Made by a program: the position numbers and the translations under genes. Under the pieces are notes generated by a model. It searched no databases, had not been told where the DNA came from, and saw only the letters and a list, made by a program, of their open reading frames with translations. From positions 1 through 8,143 of the forward strand of contig JASIBM010000338.1 of assembly GCA_030045175.1 (NCBI GenBank): a DNA stretch of 8,143 nt, written 5' to 3'. This DNA comes from Streptosporangiaceae bacterium (lineage in GTDB: Bacteria; Actinomycetota; Actinomycetes; Streptosporangiales; Streptosporangiaceae). Shown one piece after another: positions 6,801 to 8,143 of this stretch (position 1 is its first letter; every line of letters begins with the position of its first letter).

Positions 6801-6817
6801 TCTTCTACGGGGCCTGA
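3806..6817 (+). CDS. glnE: Bifunctional glutamine synthetase adenylyltransferase / adenylyl-removing enzyme
   Basis: A 1003-residue cytoplasmic enzyme that attaches AMP to a tyrosine of glutamine synthetase to lower its activity, and removes it again, tuning ammonium assimilation. Both nucleotidyltransferase halves are visible. The N-terminal (deadenylylating) half has GKCGARELNYSSDVDVIFV starting at G210, with S221-D222-V-D224, and VDPNLRPEGRDGPLVRTL with D268. The C-terminal (adenylylating) half has GSFGGREMSYGSDADVLFV starting at G726, with S737-D738-A-D740, and VDAHLRPEGRQGPLVRTL with D783. Each half continues with a YYxRWAxxWExQALLxAxPVAGD block and a KLGPGGLxDxEx block. Length fits actinobacterial GlnE, which is slightly longer than the enterobacterial protein. 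The frame is intact with no missing key residue. GTG 3806 is the chosen start; the ATG at 3802 is out of frame. The 3' end overlaps the convergent hydrolase gene by 13 bp. No glutamine synthetase gene is in the window. Confidence 0.97.
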   Translation: MSTPRAVTLAGRLAALGFTDTAAAGRLLTEDLRLDDLDPSGWLIGSLAGAADPDLALAGFAKMAPDEALTGALGADADLRARLFAVLGVSAALAEHLRRHRADWRLLSGPDALVPPSGDQVRAELLAAASAPPRARSGSAGTAADALRVAYRRRLLRLAARDLTGAATLDEVMAELCDLAAAAIDAALAIVRPELGSEAAQCRLAVLAMGKCGARELNYSSDVDVIFVAEPARGADEVAALQTATRLARGMIKICSGVGPEGSLFPVDPNLRPEGRDGPLVRTLASHLAYYRRWAKTWEFQALLKARPVAGDAELGQDYVAALAPLVWRAAERDGFVADVQAMRRRVIDALPAAQAGREIKLGPGGLRDIEFAVQLLQLVHGRVDERVREPATLPALAALAAGGYVGRQDGEDLAGAYRFLRAVEHVLQLRQLRRTHSLPPDPLVLRQVGRALRSMCYAPGGVASHGHLADPAAELVERWQRHAAVARNLHEKLVYRPLLDAVARLPADVIRLSSQAAVARLEALGYRDPAGALRHIEALTTGVTRKAAIQRALAPAMLGWFADAPRPDAGLLAFRQVSEALGASPWYLRLLRDDSNVAWRMARLLASGRYAAGLLLRAPAAVAMLADDAELAPREPAGLLAEAQAVVRRRAGVADSSGLLALRRRELLRTCAADLLGLAGAERVAAALSEVTAVTVAAALELASSSVERTSGTALPTRMCVVAMGSFGGREMSYGSDADVLFVHEPLPGADEEAATRAAHAVAEELRRQLGRPGPDPSLTVDAHLRPEGRQGPLVRTLAAYRAYYQRWAQPWEIQALLRADPVAGDQVLRVAFSELADDIRYPAGGVGEPFVREIRRIKARVESERMPRGVEPALHVKLGPGGLADAEWVAQSLQLQHAGGVAGLRTTGTLAALGAARDAGLLAAADALALAAAWRLGARIRSAVMLVTGRASDVLPSAQPELAAVARLLGYPADAWQDLVQDWRRSARRARAVMERVFYGA

Positions 6818-7584
6818 GCCGCGCCCAGGTGCTTGTCGAAGAACGCGATGATCCGCGTCCTGGCGTCCGCCGCCGACGCCTCGTGGTAGCCCATGTTCAT
6901 CGCCCGGCCCGCGGTGCCGCCGAAGACGGCGAACATCCGGGGGAACATGGCGTCGGGCCCCAGCGCCCCGCGCATGGCGTCGCGCGGCGCCGGGTGGTCG
7001 TTGAGGAACGAGTGCCCGGCGTCCGGATACTCCTTGACGTCGTGGTCCACGCCCGCCGCCGTGAGCGCCTGGTCGAGCTTGGCGGCTGCGCCGCGCAGCG
7101 ACATGTCCTTGGCGCCGAAGCTGCCAACCACCGGGCAGGCCCCGCGCAGGAAGTTCTGCGCGTCCTTCGGGAGCATGCCGTAGTTGGCGCTCGCAGCGTC
7201 GAAGCCGTGGCCAGGCGCGAGCAGCAGCGCGAACCCGCCGCCCATGCAAAACCCGATCACGCCCACCCGGCCCGTGCACTCGCCGGAGTCAGCCAGCCAC
7301 GACCTGCACCGCTCCACGTGATCGAACACCTGCCCGGACCCCGCTGTGAGCTGGCGGAAGGTCGAGACCAGGCAGCGCAGCTTGTTGGTGCCTGACGAGA
7401 ACAGGTCGGGCGCCAGCGCCAGGTAACCCGAGCTCGCCAGCCAATCCGCCTGGGAGCGCAGGTCCGGGGTCATGCCGAACACGTCGTGCAGCACCACGAC
7501 GCCTGGCCACGGGCCCTCGCCCGCCGGACTGGCGAGATAGCAGCGCAGCTCGCCGCCGGAGATCTCGATCCGAACATCAGCCAT
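6805..7584 (-). CDS. Dienelactone hydrolase-family alpha/beta hydrolase
   Basis: A 259-residue cytoplasmic hydrolase of the dienelactone hydrolase family, known for opening dienelactone rings in chloroaromatic degradation and for hydrolysing related esters. The nucleophile elbow G-F-C-M-G-G gives Cys113. The family triad is completed by Asp160 (FGAKD) and His191 (DAGHSF). The oxyanion-side motif reads LHDVFGM (32-38), with Asp34 where classical members usually have Glu; this could alter nucleophile activation or substrate range. No signal peptide is present. Many members have unknown substrates, and nothing nearby points to aromatic catabolism. Start ATG 7584 is chosen because GGAGG lies 4 nt upstream; the frame is open further back to 7659 without a better site. 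The TAG stop lies inside the 3' end of glnE. The gene is divergent from the regulator at 7710. Confidence 0.92.
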   Translation of the reverse strand: MADVRIEISGGELRCYLASPAGEGPWPGVVVLHDVFGMTPDLRSQADWLASSGYLALAPDLFSSGTNKLRCLVSTFRQLTAGSGQVFDHVERCRSWLADSGECTGRVGVIGFCMGGGFALLLAPGHGFDAASANYGMLPKDAQNFLRGACPVVGSFGAKDMSLRGAAAKLDQALTAAGVDHDVKEYPDAGHSFLNDHPAPRDAMRGALGPDAMFPRMFAVFGGTAGRAMNMGYHEASAADARTRIIAFFDKHLGAAQAP

Positions 7585-7588
7585 CACG

Positions 7589-7593
7589 CCTCC
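7589..7593 (-). promoter_or_regulatory. Ribosome binding site that fixes the hydrolase start
   Basis: On the minus strand GGAGG lies 4 nt before ATG 7584. It rules out the longer frame start at 7659, whose extra 25 residues do not resemble the family's N-terminus. An in-frame GTG at 7587 overlaps this spacing but is too close. Confidence 0.8.
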
Positions 7594-7621
7594 GCGATTC
7601 GCCGGCCGGCCAGCTCGTGAG

Positions 7622-7637
7622 CCCGGGGTTGCCCGGG
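7622..7637. repeat. Small GC inverted repeat upstream of the hydrolase
   Basis: CCCGGG (7622-7627) and CCCGGG (7632-7637) flank a 4-nt GTTG loop and could form a 6-bp hairpin in the hydrolase leader. The core resembles the CCCGGGG hairpins of array C, but the match is short and may be chance. Confidence 0.35.
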
Positions 7638-7672
7638 TCGAGCCGGAGTCCAGGTGCACCCTATCCCGAGTG

Positions 7673-7703
7673 TTGTAAAACTAAATTAGACTAGTGATAC
7701 ATT
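7673..7703 (+). promoter_or_regulatory. AT-rich promoter/operator region of the regulator gene
   Basis: A roughly 30-bp AT-rich island lies between two divergent genes in otherwise GC-rich DNA. TTGTAA (7673-7678) can serve as -35 and TACATT (7698-7703) as -10, with a long 19-bp spacer. The -10 ends 6 nt before GTG 7710, implying a leaderless transcript. Between them sits the perfect palindrome CTAAATTAG (7681-7689), followed directly by ACTAGT (7690-7695). Placement inside the promoter suits an operator, perhaps for autoregulation. The same AT-rich DNA may also feed the divergent hydrolase promoter. Confidence 0.5.
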
Positions 7704-7709
7704 GCCAGA

Positions 7710-8143
7710 GTGGACGGGGACGGTGGCGCAAATGGCCGGAACCACGCGGGCGAGCGGAACGACGCGGGTGGCCGTTGCGGCGCGGACGACCGGAGCGGCG
7801 CGGCCGTCCATGGCCTGGGTGACCCCGTCCGCCGCGAGCTCTACGACTACGTGTCGCGGCGGGACGAGCCGGTCTGCAGGGACGAGGCGGCGGCCGCGGT
7901 CGGGATTGGCCGCCCGCTAGCCGCTTACCACCTCGACAAGCTCTGCCACCTCGGCCTGCTGACCGCGTCTTACCGGCGGCCCGCCGGGCGCGGCGGGCCG
8001 GGGGCGGGCCGGCCGGCCAAGGTCTACCAGCGCTCGCCGCAGGAGTTCGCTGTCACCGTGCCGCCCAGGCAGTACGAGCTCGCCGGCCGGCTGCTCGCCG
8101 AGGCGGTGGGCGCCGACCCGGGCGGCCGGGCCGGGGCCGCGCT
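7710..8143 (+). CDS. Winged helix-turn-helix (ArsR-like) transcriptional regulator, 3' truncated by window edge
   Basis: The frame is open from GTG 7710 to the window end (144 codons plus 2 bases), with an in-frame stop at 7695-7697 just upstream. The first ~34 residues are a Gly/Asn/Arg/Asp-rich, probably disordered leader. Residues 35-108 form a winged HTH: HGLGDPVRRELYDYV, then a helix-turn-helix with AAAAVGIGRPLAAYHLDKL as recognition region, then LGLL and a Gly/Pro/Arg-rich wing (about 89-106) ending KVYQRS. The following FAVTVPPRQYELAGRLLAEAV begins the C-terminal effector part, which is cut off, so the ligand cannot be judged. Codon bias matches its neighbours. GTG 7710 is the only plausible start before the HTH. 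It is divergent from the hydrolase, so it may regulate that gene, itself, or downstream genes outside the window. Confidence 0.85.
   Translation, partial: MDGDGGANGRNHAGERNDAGGRCGADDRSGAAVHGLGDPVRRELYDYVSRRDEPVCRDEAAAAVGIGRPLAAYHLDKLCHLGLLTASYRRPAGRGGPGAGRPAKVYQRSPQEFAVTVPPRQYELAGRLLAEAVGADPGGRAGAA

Noticed and set aside
6472..7395. 307-codon plus-strand frame across the glnE/hydrolase junction
   Set aside because: It is out of frame with glnE and antisense to the hydrolase, with no motifs; both real genes carry full family signatures.
7585..7659. Longer N-terminus for the hydrolase
   Set aside because: No ribosome site precedes it, and the GGAGG at 7589-7593 points to ATG 7584.
7702..7920. 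72-codon plus-strand frame at the regulator start
   Set aside because: It is a Thr/Arg/Ala-rich out-of-frame reading. The frame from GTG 7710 gives the winged HTH and runs on to the window end.

Overview
The window comes from a very GC-rich actinobacterium. Coding regions have strongly G/C-biased third codon positions, GTG starts are common, two genes look leaderless, and the glutamine synthetase adenylyltransferase has the actinobacterial length and motifs. I cannot name a genus from sequence alone. Six genes are intact or nearly so, and one more runs off each edge or overlaps an edge. No rRNA, tRNA, transposase, integrase, CRISPR array or phage gene is visible.

Left region (1-2252): two paralogous secreted or lipoprotein-type genes of a family I do not recognise lie in tandem. 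The first is cut by the window edge. The second is complete, with a lipobox signal peptide. The 714 bases between them carry no convincing gene. They hold three different short tandem-repeat families (two with a 27-bp period, one with a 33-35-bp period), each built around a small inverted repeat, plus a patch of about 50% GC. A near-perfect hairpin terminator closes the second gene at 2269-2307.

Middle region (about 2384-6817): a fatty-acid hydroxylase/sterol desaturase-family membrane enzyme is followed 8 nt later by a small four-helix membrane protein of unknown function, probably in one operon. Then comes glnE, a 1003-residue bifunctional glutamine synthetase adenylyltransferase/deadenylylase, which appears to have its own leaderless promoter.

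Right region (6805-8143): a dienelactone hydrolase-family gene on the minus strand converges on glnE and overlaps its 3' end by 13 bp. Divergent from it is a winged-helix DNA-binding regulator that runs off the right edge. An AT-rich interval with a small palindrome separates the two and probably holds the regulator's promoter and operator.

Functionally this is mostly ordinary chromosomal content: nitrogen control (GlnE), a lipid-modifying membrane enzyme, an alpha/beta hydrolase and a regulator. The less ordinary parts are the tandem lipoprotein paralogues and the repeat-packed spacer between them. I found no evidence for a new defence, mobile or biosynthetic system.
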